A stretch of 48,017 bases of DNA from a virus (IMGVR_UViG_3300037087_000068:1-48017), one strand, 5' to 3'; shown: positions 34,015 to 40,235, counted from the stretch's first letter. Numbers and translations are program-made. The notes: a model not told the origin generated them from the letters alone.

Positions 34015-34043
34015 TCTCTAAACTAAAGTCTGCCCTTTGTCAA
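34015..34043 (-). promoter_or_regulatory. Weak promoter candidate for replication operon
   Basis: Minus-strand TTGACA (34038-34043) and, at 17 bp, TAGAGA (34015-34020). The -35 is perfect, the -10 only three of six. It overlaps the end of the small RHH-like gene. Confidence 0.3.
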
Positions 34044-34204
34044 CACTTATTTGCGACAATCTTTGGTATAAATTTTGGCGACTGATAGCAGAGCTCGGTC
34101 AGAAGATCCTCGATGCCCTGCTCCGCTTTCAGATCGTCAATGGCTGCGCGTACTTCGATAAATAGAAAGACCTCTTCCGGTAATTGTATGGTCACTTGGC
34201 GCAT
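34040..34204 (-). CDS. Small RHH/CopG-like protein, 54 aa
   Basis: ATG 34202-34204, MRQVTIQLPEEVFLFIEVRA then AIDDLKAEQGIEDLLTELCY and a Cys at the end. The beta-strand opening RQVTIQLPEE followed by two helices is the ribbon-helix-helix pattern of small dimeric DNA-binding proteins. It lies just before the promoter-like region of the replication operon, so could be its regulator. SD AAAGGAAAA weak. Confidence 0.5.
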   Translation of the reverse strand: MRQVTIQLPEEVFLFIEVRAAIDDLKAEQGIEDLLTELCYQSPKFIPKIVANKC

Positions 34205-34384
34205 GATATTTTCCTTTAAAAAAATGGCGGGAGGAATGTTCGGCGCTTATCCGCTGACTTCGTGCCGTCAGTCGGATCATTCCCCGGTCACAAAATTACC
34301 CAGGCTTGAAGGAGTTCTCCTTGTGCCTTTTACCTGCCGCCGAATTAAGTCTTGATAGCGCGTCCATCCTCCCCGCAGGGCTAT
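34205..34384. other. Non-coding stretch with a nested hairpin (34231-34285)
   Basis: No convincing gene. On the minus strand a nested stem is visible: outer GGAATG/CATTCC (34233-34238 with 34278-34283) and inner TCCGCTGAC/GTCAGTCGGA (34250-34258 with 34267-34276). Further on, AAGGAG/CTCCTT arms flank a short loop near 34311-34324. Confidence 0.4.
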
Positions 34385-34627
34385 TTAATCATCCAACGCT
34401 TGTAATCCTCGGATTATGTTGATGGCAAACTCTTCATCCGCCTTTCTGTCGTTATCTGCGGTAACAGTGAGGATTGACCGGCATCCCTCACTGTCGGAAA
34501 GATCAAATCCGATAACGACGCAACCATATTCCTGTGGCGCGTCCGGGTCATCTTTCATCGGTTCGCTATCCGCGTCCAATACCATATATTCAAGCTCCGC
34601 TACTGGCTCCCAAAATCTATCTACCAT
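34385..34627 (-). CDS. Small acidic protein, 80 aa
   Basis: MVDRFWEPVAELEYMVLDAD, then SEPMKDDPDAPQEYGCVVIG and a C-terminal helix ending LQALDD. Acidic, mixed fold. A ribosome site of GGAGG is seen nine bases upstream. Unknown function. Confidence 0.5.
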   Translation of the reverse strand: MVDRFWEPVAELEYMVLDADSEPMKDDPDAPQEYGCVVIGFDLSDSEGCRSILTVTADNDRKADEEFAINIIRGLQALDD

Positions 34628-34679
34628 CCCTTTCCTCCCTTTTCATTCGGCCTCCCCGCAGGGGGAGAGCTAGACTGCT

Positions 34680-34760
34680 TTAAAAAGCGACCCGCAATGT
34701 CATTGATTCAGCTTCGGTTAATTTCGCTCCATTAATGATAATGCTCGCTTCATCGCTCAC
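34680..34760 (-). CDS. Very small protein, 26 aa (GTG start)
   Basis: GTG at 34758-34760 with GGAGGT six bases upstream. The product (VSDEASIIINGAKLTEAESM...) resembles the opening of short phage proteins with a KIIINGxxLTxAxSMT pattern, but stops soon after. Possibly a shortened relative. Near a CCCTGCGGGG-type hairpin. Confidence 0.4.
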   Translation of the reverse strand: MSDEASIIINGAKLTEAESMTLRVAF

Positions 34761-34797
34761 AATTCCACCTCCATGTTTCCCGCAGCAGGGCGGGGGA

Positions 34798-35388
34798 TTA
34801 GATTTCTCGCGCATACATCGCTTCTACCGACTTCGGCGTGATCCCCAAGTATTTGTATGTCATTTTAAGCGAAGAATGATTCAACTCATTCGAGATTTCC
34901 GCCAAATCGGTTTTGAAATGGTAATACTGAAAGAAGGCCCAGGTCTTTCGCAGGGTATGTGAAGAGAAATCCCCCTTAAAACCGCAATCTTCGCACCACT
35001 TTTTGACCAGCCTTGAGACTGCCGGCACCGTCAGAAAACCCGAACCCTTCCGAGACGGGAACAATGGCGCCGAAGGATCGGCCAATGGAAGCCTGACCAG
35101 CGCCTTTTTCACAGCCGCATTGATCGGAATACGCCGAATCTTGCCCGTTTTTTTCTCCCTGATAAGGAGCTCGTTGCCTTGAACGTCGCTTACCGTCAGT
35201 CTGATAATATCCGAGGCTCTGAGGTTTGTATTGATGCCGAGAGTCAACAATGCCAGATCCCGCAGCGAATGACGCGACAGGTATTCCTTGACTTCTGCCA
35301 CCTGTTCAAACGTCCTCAGAGGTTCGGCTGTGATAATGTCGCCCTTCGCTGGATGATTCGCTGATTGAACTTGCTGCCGTGGCGTCAC
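34798..35388 (-). CDS. Short tyrosine recombinase
   Basis: 196 residues from the GTG at 35386-35388 with AAGGAGG six bases upstream. Contains the catalytic set of the family: R57 (NLRASD), K79/80 (REKKTGK), H144 and R147 (HTLRK), H171 (NHSS) and Y180 (YKYLGI). It lacks the usual N-terminal core-binding domain of integrases (normal length 300-400), with only about 20 residues ahead of the catalytic domain. It could be a phage integrase, a dimer resolvase, or the enzyme that recombines attC-like sites, but nothing proves any of these. No attachment site could be identified. Confidence 0.7.
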   Translation of the reverse strand: MTPRQQVQSANHPAKGDIITAEPLRTFEQVAEVKEYLSRHSLRDLALLTLGINTNLRASDIIRLTVSDVQGNELLIREKKTGKIRRIPINAAVKKALVRLPLADPSAPLFPSRKGSGFLTVPAVSRLVKKWCEDCGFKGDFSSHTLRKTWAFFQYYHFKTDLAEISNELNHSSLKMTYKYLGITPKSVEAMYAREI

Positions 35389-35432
35389 TCGCGCCCTCCT
35401 TAAAACCAAGATTGAAGCAAAAAATTTTTCAG

Positions 35433-35711
35433 CTACTTCTGGGCTACAGACTGCATCTTATTCCCCGGCACTCCAAGCCGCTCGCCCTCGTAATACCCGA
35501 TCCCGTTTGACTTCGAGCATTTCAGCGTATGGTAATATTCCTTATTCATTTCATGCCAGATTTCCTTGCCGCATTCTTCGCATATCGGCCACCTATCTTT
35601 TGATACCACACCCTGAGCCTTCGCCACCAAAACCGGCGCACCCTCTACAGGTTCTACTACTACCTCGACTCCCGGCTTATGCTCCGACTGACCCCAATCA
35701 CGCTTTCCCAT
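35433..35711 (-). CDS. Zinc-finger-type protein, 92 aa
   Basis: Contains a finger-like run with CEECGKEIW, then H, YYHTLKC further on: an HNH-like C-x2-C-x-H type or ZnF pattern. N-terminal half is basic/Val-rich (KPGVEVVVEPVEGAPVLVAK). Overlaps the next zinc-ribbon gene by 14 bp. Could be a DNA-binding regulator of the minus-arm operon. Confidence 0.5.
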   Translation of the reverse strand: MGKRDWGQSEHKPGVEVVVEPVEGAPVLVAKAQGVVSKDRWPICEECGKEIWHEMNKEYYHTLKCSKSNGIGYYEGERLGVPGNKMQSVAQK

Positions 35712-35820
35712 TGCGAGTATCCTCCTTCATGTACACGTAGCTTTTGCACCTAGGGCAACACTGAGGCTTCTCAACCCGAGACTCCCATTTGTGACCACAT
35801 CTTTTGCATTCATGTTCCAT
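35698..35820 (-). CDS. Small zinc-ribbon protein, 40 aa
   Basis: From ATG 35818-35820 (GGAGG upstream): MEHECKRCGHKWESRVEKPQ, with CKRC and CCPRC. Four cysteines in two CxxC knuckles. First gene after the strong minus-strand promoter. Confidence 0.55.
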   Translation of the reverse strand: MEHECKRCGHKWESRVEKPQCCPRCKSYVYMKEDTRNGKA

Positions 35821-35860
35821 TTCATTCCTCCTCGTTGTAATCATCGTTATTCTCGTTGTC

Positions 35861-35888
35861 ATTATAGTTATCATTATAAAGAAGTCAA
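35861..35888 (-). promoter_or_regulatory. Strong sigma70-type promoter, minus arm
   Basis: Minus-strand TTGACT (35883-35888) and TATAAT (35861-35866) spaced by 16 bp, with a perfect -10. Expected start about 35852, 30 bp upstream of the zinc-ribbon gene. Likely drives the recombinase and early minus-arm genes. Confidence 0.65.
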
Positions 35889-36204
35889 GAAAAATAATCA
35901 CGCCCTTTAAAAAAATTCTAGGAAAAATGGAATCCAGACCAAAGGAAAGACCCCACCCCCCAAGCCAACAGGGTAGGGTACGGATAAAACCTTGATAGAG
36001 GCTCTTTTAGAAGATGGAAATTGTAGATGTAGGTCTTATAGAGACAGCCATAGGGGTTCAAAAGTGCGATACGTGTATACCCAGGGGTAGGCAAGGCCGG
36101 CACCGCCAGAGAGAACCGGCCAAGAGAAGAGGAAAGAGCAGGAGCGATCCGCCACACACAACTCCAATGTCAACTTATGTTCTTAGTTGATATTCAACGG
36201 CTAA
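35889..36204. other. Intergenic region with GTTGA/TCAAC palindromes
   Basis: 316 bp without a convincing gene; a 79-codon minus frame at 35918-36157 has no ribosome site and a shadow composition. Near the right end is a perfect palindrome GTTGATATTCAAC and a nearby GTCAAC/AGTTGA pair (about 36166-36198), possibly an operator. Confidence 0.4.
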
Positions 36205-36738
36205 TCATTCCAACAACTTACCACTTGACGGCTGTTCGACGGCCTCAACTACCACCGCTTCCGCCTCGATTACAGCACCATGTTGAGCCGTGAGCAGCGA
36301 TCCGCGCTCTGATAGTTGACCAATGAGGCCCAGGAGGGAAACGTCCAGATTTGCCGTCGCTTGCCCTCTTTCCAGTCTCTCATGGTCGTGCAAAATGCCA
36401 GTAATTACAGCTAGATCACGCGCCGAAGCCTTTTTAAGCTTGTCATCGGTCATGCTACGGAGGGCAGTAATCTGCTTTAACGCAAGAATATCGGCTCGAT
36501 TCGACTTAAACGTTTCAAGGTCTGATATTTGACCTGTTGCGAAGTCTACGCCATGCCGTTCAAACATGCCGAAAACCGCTGATTTACCGATACCTACGAG
36601 TTTTCCAAGATTCCTTGCGCTGATGTTTGGATATTTTTCCTTGAGCTTCATCATGGAGTCAAACGGGGTAAATTTTGGCGCTTTTGGGTGCCTTTCCGTT
36701 GGAATATCGGTAGCTTCTACAATGTCCGTGTTTTCCAT
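36205..36738 (-). CDS. HTH DNA-binding protein, 177 aa
   Basis: Middle of the protein has NISARNLGKLVGIGKSAVFG, a helix-turn-helix with the expected Gly at the turn, followed by GVDFATGQISDLETFKSNRA and a C-terminal helical part that includes the pattern VITGILHDHERLERGQATAN. This pattern is known from small phage DNA-binding proteins, some of which are small-terminase-like. It is 10 kb from terL, so I prefer the neutral name. AAGGGGG SD upstream and a promoter 27 bp earlier. First gene of the minus arm; a regulator role is plausible. Confidence 0.6.
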   Translation of the reverse strand: MENTDIVEATDIPTERHPKAPKFTPFDSMMKLKEKYPNISARNLGKLVGIGKSAVFGMFERHGVDFATGQISDLETFKSNRADILALKQITALRSMTDDKLKKASARDLAVITGILHDHERLERGQATANLDVSLLGLIGQLSERGSLLTAQHGAVIEAEAVVVEAVEQPSSGKLLE

Positions 36739-36766
36739 GCTTTCCCCCTTACTTGATATGGTTCAT

Positions 36767-36795
36767 TTATTACACTTAATCCCAAGAGATTGCAA
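36767..36795 (-). promoter_or_regulatory. Promoter candidate for the HTH gene
   Basis: Minus-strand TTGCAA (36790-36795) and TAATAA (36767-36772), 17 bp apart, starting transcription about 30 bp upstream of the HTH gene. Confidence 0.4.
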
Positions 36796-36796
36796 G

Positions 36797-36893
36797 CTTG
36801 GAAACCAAAACCAGAGGCCGAGGCTTTATATTCTACTCTGTGGAGAGCTTCACAACCTTCATGGTACGCGCCGACTTTGGCCGTGATAGATCG
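36797..36893. ncRNA. Structured repeat copy 1 (control region)
   Basis: Shares with copy 2 the order: GGAAACC hairpin, GAGGC block, a CTCT/AGAG hairpin, GAGCTTC, TGGTACGCGCC and a GGC-hairpin. Sequence differs but pairing is kept (TTGG with CCAA here). Strand of transcription unknown; the plus orientation folds well. Confidence 0.45.
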
Positions 36894-36917
36894 GCAGGCT
36901 TGAGAGCTTGAGACGCC

Positions 36918-37012
36918 CCACGGGGAAACCCTGGAGGCTGAAGGTTATACTCTTACATGATAAGGAGCTTCCATGGCTCAGTGGTACGCGCCCAAGTTTG
37001 GCTTGATCGTGC
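36918..37012. ncRNA. Structured repeat copy 2 (control region)
   Basis: Second copy, 120 bp from the first at the TGGTACGCGCC and GAGCTTC blocks. The first hairpin is GGG/CCC instead of TTGG/CCAA and the second is CTCTTA/TAAGGAG instead of CTCT/AGAG, i.e. compensatory changes. No match to a known riboswitch or tRNA was recognised. Confidence 0.45.
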
Positions 37013-37051
37013 TACGATTACTCCAATTCGTGATATTTGCTGTGACCATTT

Positions 37052-37081
37052 TTGACAAACACCTTGCGTAAAGTGTTACTC
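37052..37081 (+). promoter_or_regulatory. Operator-like palindrome with -35 box
   Basis: A TTGACA (37052-37057) is followed directly by a near-perfect palindrome (AACACCTT / AAAGTGTT arms, 37058-37077). The following GTTACT (37075-37080) is a weak -10. Likely a regulated start of the plus arm. Confidence 0.4.
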
Positions 37082-37340
37082 ATGTATAGAGGTATAACAG
37101 GCTTGAAACTTAATGTTTATAACTGCAATATGTGTTAAGTTTTCCACAATTATGTGACGTTTTTGGTCCCTTTTCGGCTTAATCCTTACCATATTAACCT
37201 AATCTCTATTTGCTTGCTTTTCACCTGTAAACACGCATAAACAGGCAGTTAATAGTTATTTGTATTTATTTGCAATCATTTAATGTTTTTGGCATTTGCC
37301 TTGCTTTATATTAATCAAGAAGCGCACAACGACAGGAGGG
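37082..37340. other. AT-rich intergenic region, possible origin or leader
   Basis: About 260 bp without a gene, AT-rich, with a DnaA-box-like TTTTCCACA (37140-37148) and repeated ATTTATTTGCA-type tracts. No ribosome site before 37331. An origin is only a guess. Confidence 0.3.
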
Positions 37341-37346
37341 GATACC

Positions 37347-37366
37347 ATGAACGGCTCAATATTCTT
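37347..37366 (+). pseudogene. 5' part of a small gene disrupted by the IS (MNGSIF...)
   Basis: ATG with AGGAGGGG upstream reads MNGSIFL and then enters the IS. Joining 37347-37366 to 39456-39570 (removing the element and one copy of the target duplication) restores a 44-codon gene that begins MNGSIFFEDEKALAEFLKHF, ends FNGGF and stops at 39570. Unknown function. This is the first gene of the plus arm. Confidence 0.65.
37359..37366. repeat. Target-site duplication, left (ATATTCTT)
   Basis: Exact 8-bp copy also found at 39448-39455, as expected for ISL3-family insertion. Confidence 0.8.
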
Positions 37367-37441
37367 GGGTATTCGTAATATCTCGTTGATTCATGTTTTT
37401 TATCCTTCTTTGTAATTTTATTTATAAATCGTAAAAACTAG

Positions 37442-37470
37442 TTGACATGCTCCCTATGTAATGTTATTGT
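37442..37470 (+). promoter_or_regulatory. Promoter inside IS
   Basis: TTGACA (37442-37447) and TATTGT (37465-37470), 17 bp apart. Expected to transcribe the passenger genes and the transposase, and may also feed the plus-arm genes downstream. Confidence 0.5.
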
Positions 37471-37515
37471 TAAATAGTAATAAGTCGTTGACAACCAACA
37501 AACAGGAGGGACGCC

Positions 37516-37680
37516 ATGAGAAACGAAGATTACGCCACCCACGAGAATACTTACGACGCACCGTATTTTTACAACGAAAGAAACCAGTATGAATGCTCCA
37601 AGTGCGGTCAACTTTACGTAGATTGGTCTGACGGCAATGGGCTTTGCGGCGATTGTGACCCTGCATGTGAGGAGGCTTGA
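37516..37680 (+). CDS. IS passenger gene 1, zinc-ribbon protein, 54 aa
   Basis: ATG with AGGAGGG upstream. MRNEDYATHENTYDAPYFYN, then YECSKCGQLYV and CGDCDPAC. Two CxxC pairs and an acidic composition. The gene style (spacing, leader with AGGAGGGACGCC) is the same as phage small genes, not as transposase accessory genes. Confidence 0.6.
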   Translation: MRNEDYATHENTYDAPYFYNERNQYECSKCGQLYVDWSDGNGLCGDCDPACEEA

Positions 37681-37683
37681 ACC

Positions 37684-38031
37684 ATGAAATTCTACGATAT
37701 TGATAAAAAGACCCCGGAGAATGGACAACGGTGTGTAATTAAAGAGCGACAAGGAAAACGTATTGAGGTTTTCGGTAGTTGCTGTTTGCAAATCTGGTGG
37801 AATGACTCCCGATTCGCGTGTCATCCTAATGTCGTTGCATGGTCGCCTGTTCCTGAGCACGTAGCCTATAATCGAAAAGGATGGCATAGCGAATATTGGG
37901 GGGATAATCTTCCTTCTCAAAGCTGTCGATGCTTGGTGTGTAGCGATAAACACAAAATCGTTCAATATGCATATTTTCACGATGGTAGATTTTTGGGACA
38001 TCCTGATGTAGCAGCGTTCATGGAAATTTAA
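37684..38031 (+). CDS. IS passenger gene 2, 115 aa
   Basis: MKFYDIDKKTPENGQRCVIK begins 3 bp after the first passenger gene stop. Trp- and Cys-rich (SCCLQIWWNDSRFACHPNVV; SCRCLVCSDKHK). The opening 'DxxxxTPENGQRCxIK' looks like a small domain seen in phage and bacterial proteins, but I cannot name it. No transposase motif. Carried with the element, so it moves with it. Confidence 0.55.
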   Translation: MKFYDIDKKTPENGQRCVIKERQGKRIEVFGSCCLQIWWNDSRFACHPNVVAWSPVPEHVAYNRKGWHSEYWGDNLPSQSCRCLVCSDKHKIVQYAYFHDGRFLGHPDVAAFMEI

Positions 38032-38091
38032 CGAATACCATGATACAAGGGGGATAGTAGCCTTACTATCCCCTCCCTTGGAGTTACTAAA

Positions 38092-39417
38092 ATGAAAAAC
38101 ATTCTCAACCTGCCTCGATACAACGTCCTTGCCACCAAAGAAGACGACCATGAATATCACCTGGACGCTGAAACCGCGTCCCCTTCCGAGTCCTGCTTTG
38201 CCTGCGGTTCTGAGAACGTAGTAGGCGGCGGACGGCAAGAGATACTGATTAAAGACCTCCCTATGCACGGCAAGCGAGTAGGTATCTATGTCAAGGCTCG
38301 CCGCTTCCGTTGCCGGGACTGCGGAAAGACACTGACAGAACGGCTCCCTGATGTTATCGACGGGCAGCGCATGACCGCCCGCCTTTACCGCTGGATATGC
38401 CAACAGTCCATCAACAAGACCTTTACCAGCATAGCCAGTGATATTGGCGTTTCTGAGGGCACTATCAGAGGCGTGTTCAATGAATACGTTGTGGAACTGG
38501 AAAGAACAACCGTCTTTGAAACCCCTGAATGGATGGGCATTGACGAAATCCATATCATCAAAAAGCCCCGTTGCGTCTTCACGAATGTTGAAAACAATAC
38601 CGTTTTCAACCTTCTTCCAGACCGGAGCAAGGTGCTTGTCACTAACTATCTGATGAGGCTTAACAACCGGCAGAGCGTCCGTTGCGTAACTATGGACATG
38701 TGGCAGCCATACCGTGATGCTGTCAATGCCTGCCTGCCCCAAGCCTTCATCGTTATCGACAAGTTTCATGTTCTGAGAATGGCTAATCTTGGTCTTGAGG
38801 TTATCCGTAAAGGTATCAGAGAAGACCTCACCAAGAAGCAGCGCCGGGGACTGATGCACGACCGCTTCATTCTCCTGAAGCGAGAAGGTAACCTTCTGCC
38901 GATGGACAGGATTACGCTTGAATCTTGGACGAAGAACTTTCCGGCTCTGGGGGATGCGTACCATGCCAAGGAGGGGTTCTTTGACTTCTACGAGTCCATG
39001 TCCATCCCTGAAGCCAAACACGCTTACTGGAAGTGGGAAGGCGCTTTGACTCCTGCCATTCGGGAAGCCTTCAAGCCCCTCACGACGGCTATGAAGAATT
39101 GGGAAACAGAAATCATGAACTACTTTGAGAGTCCCGTTACCAACGCCTACACCGAGTCCCTGAATGGATTGATTCGGGTAGTTAATAGGTGTGGCAGGGG
39201 CTACTCTTTTGAAGCCCTCAGAGCCAAGATTTTGTTTTCTGCCGGTGCTCATAAAATCGTCCGTCCTAAGTTCCAACGTAGAGATTCTTGGGAACATGCT
39301 GGTGTTATGGAGTACGGCGCAAATCCGATGCTAACAACAGAAAGTCTCCAGAGACCAAAGAACTATGGAACTGATATTTCAACACTGCTGACCCTTATTG
39401 AAAGAGAACAACCTTAA
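38092..39417 (+). CDS. ISL3-family transposase
   Basis: 441 residues. N-terminal zinc-binding part (CFACGSENVVGGG, RRFRCRDCGKTLTERLPDVI) and HTH (TSIASDIGVSEGTIRGVFNE), then the DDE catalytic domain: MGIDEIHIIKK, DMWQPYRDAVNACLPQAFIV with DKFH, and SLNGLIRVVNRCGRGYSFEA. The order and the zinc ribbon fit ISL3 (IS204/IS1001/IS1165). Length is normal and no frameshift is seen, so it should be active. It is flanked by a matching pair of inverted repeats and target duplication. Confidence 0.85.
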   Translation: MKNILNLPRYNVLATKEDDHEYHLDAETASPSESCFACGSENVVGGGRQEILIKDLPMHGKRVGIYVKARRFRCRDCGKTLTERLPDVIDGQRMTARLYRWICQQSINKTFTSIASDIGVSEGTIRGVFNEYVVELERTTVFETPEWMGIDEIHIIKKPRCVFTNVENNTVFNLLPDRSKVLVTNYLMRLNNRQSVRCVTMDMWQPYRDAVNACLPQAFIVIDKFHVLRMANLGLEVIRKGIREDLTKKQRRGLMHDRFILLKREGNLLPMDRITLESWTKNFPALGDAYHAKEGFFDFYESMSIPEAKHAYWKWEGALTPAIREAFKPLTTAMKNWETEIMNYFESPVTNAYTESLNGLIRVVNRCGRGYSFEALRAKILFSAGAHKIVRPKFQRRDSWEHAGVMEYGANPMLTTESLQRPKNYGTDISTLLTLIEREQP

Positions 39418-39447
39418 TGCATCAACAACGAGTTTTTACGAATAGCC

Positions 39448-39455
39448 ATATTCTT
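39448..39455. repeat. Target-site duplication, right (ATATTCTT)
   Basis: Exact copy of the left 8-bp flank of the IS. Confidence 0.8.
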
Positions 39456-39570
39456 TGAAGATGAAAAAGCCCTTGCCGAATTTCTTAAACACTTCACAGG
39501 TTCAACTGCTTGTTTCACTGTAACGCCTTCCAACTCTGGATACAGCCTTAAATTTAACGGCGGATTTTAA
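39456..39570 (+). pseudogene. 3' part of the small gene disrupted by the IS
   Basis: Continues the frame of the 37347 gene after the target duplication: FEDEKALAEFLKHFTGSTAC, then FTVTPSNSGYSLKFNGGF and TAA at 39568-39570. Without the IS the two parts make a 44-residue protein. Confidence 0.65.
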
Positions 39571-39582
39571 GGAGCCGACCCC

Positions 39583-39729
39583 ATGAAAACAGTCAACCTT
39601 ATCATTCAAGACTTTATCCGAGCGGAAAGAGATTTAACAGACCTTATCGAAGAGGCCGAAGAGAGAGCGGCAGCACATGAGGGCGCTTTGTGGCTCACCA
39701 TCGTTTTAATCGTCGCAATACTACTTTAA
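39583..39729 (+). CDS. Small tail-anchored membrane protein, 48 aa
   Basis: MKTVNLIIQDFIRAERDLTD, an acidic helix, then a C-terminal hydrophobic run (LWLTIVLIVAILL) that ends the protein: a tail-anchor type. SD AAGGAG upstream. Unknown function. Confidence 0.55.
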   Translation: MKTVNLIIQDFIRAERDLTDLIEEAEERAAAHEGALWLTIVLIVAILL

Positions 39730-39741
39730 GGAGGCCGGACA

Positions 39742-39900
39742 ATGGCACATCATGAAGAAATTAACGAGCAAGGTCTTTATGAAACGGTCTGGACTTGCGA
39801 AACTTGCGGAGTATGTTTTGACGGGATCACCGGGAACGATAATTTAACGGTAGACAATGAAGGCCAGTTTCATCACGTAGTTTGCCCTACACGCGATTAA
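39742..39900 (+). CDS. Small zinc-binding-type protein, 52 aa
   Basis: MAHHEEINEQGLYETVWTCE then CETCGVCFD, and a later FHHVVCPTRD. Cys/His pattern C-x2-C-x2-C plus HH-x2-C near the end. SD AAGGAGG upstream. Unknown function. Confidence 0.55.
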   Translation: MAHHEEINEQGLYETVWTCETCGVCFDGITGNDNLTVDNEGQFHHVVCPTRD

Positions 39901-39923
39901 TCAAACTTTAAGGAGGCTTTACC

Positions 39924-40151
39924 ATGGCAAGCAAATCTTACAACGGTCATCGGAGTTGGAACGCATGGAATGTGTCTTTGTGGCTGAATAACGAGGAAGG
40001 AAGCTACAATGAAATGGTACGACTTGTCAGGAAATGCGGCAGAGCGAAAGCCGCCCGGATTATGGCAAGGGACTACGAAGGCATGAGAACCCCGGACGGT
40101 GCCAAGTACAACCGCACCTGCATTTATGAGGCAATGGAAGGAATTGAATAA
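39924..40151 (+). CDS. DUF7249-like small protein, 75 aa
   Basis: MASKSYNGHRSWNAWNVSLW opens with the 'SYxxHxSWNxWNVxLWxNN' pattern I associate with a small phage protein family (DUF7249). A later TPDGAKYNRTCIYEAM segment agrees. Function of the family is unknown. SD AAGGAGG upstream; a hammerhead ribozyme begins directly after its stop. Confidence 0.6.
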   Translation: MASKSYNGHRSWNAWNVSLWLNNEEGSYNEMVRLVRKCGRAKAARIMARDYEGMRTPDGAKYNRTCIYEAMEGIE

Positions 40152-40152
40152 A

Positions 40153-40206
40153 CCTGGCTGATGAGTCTCCATGGTTACGAGACGAAACCGCGTGAGCGGT
40201 CCCAGG
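40153..40206 (+). ncRNA. Hammerhead ribozyme (type I arrangement)
   Basis: All parts are present on the plus strand: stem I CCTGG (40153-40157) with CCAGG (40202-40206); CTGATGA core (40158-40164); stem II GTCTC/GAGAC with a 9-base loop (40165-40183); GAAA (40184-40187); stem III CCGC/GCGG with a GTGA tetraloop (40188-40199); then TC, with cleavage expected after C40201. All invariant core bases are kept. It lies in the gap between the gene at 39924 and the ribosome site of the gene at 40236. Confidence 0.9.
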
Positions 40207-40235
40207 ACTACCGGAAAAATTCAGGAGGTTGACCC

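Larger units (their letters stand above)
37367..39447 (+). mobile_element. ISL3-family insertion element with two passenger genes
   Basis: 2081 bp. Ends are imperfect inverted repeats starting GG(G/C)TATTCGTAA (left GGGTATTCGTAATATCTCGT; right end complement GGCTATTCGTAAAAACTCGT). Flanked by an exact 8-bp duplication ATATTCTT. Contains a promoter (37442-37470), two small genes (37516, 37684) and the transposase. The target duplication is intact, so the insertion is recent or still active. Confidence 0.85.

Noticed and set aside
34798-35388. Calling the recombinase an integron integrase (IntI)
   Set aside because: Too short, lacks the N-terminal domain and I cannot see the IntI-specific insertion.
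35918-36157. Minus-strand 79-codon open frame in the intergenic gap
   Set aside because: No ribosome site, no domain, and the stretch looks like a purine-rich control region.
36205-36738. Assignment as small terminase
   Set aside because: HTH and helical build fit, but it is 10 kb from terL with its own promoter; the neutral DNA-binding call is safer.
36965-37030. tRNA-like reading of control-region copy 2 (CTCAGTGGTA)
   Set aside because: No acceptor stem, no T-arm GTTCRAN, and copy 1 lacks the D-arm match.
37438-39297. Minus-strand 619-codon open frame over the IS
   Set aside because: It is antisense to the transposase and passenger genes, has no ribosome site, and the plus-strand genes have clear families.
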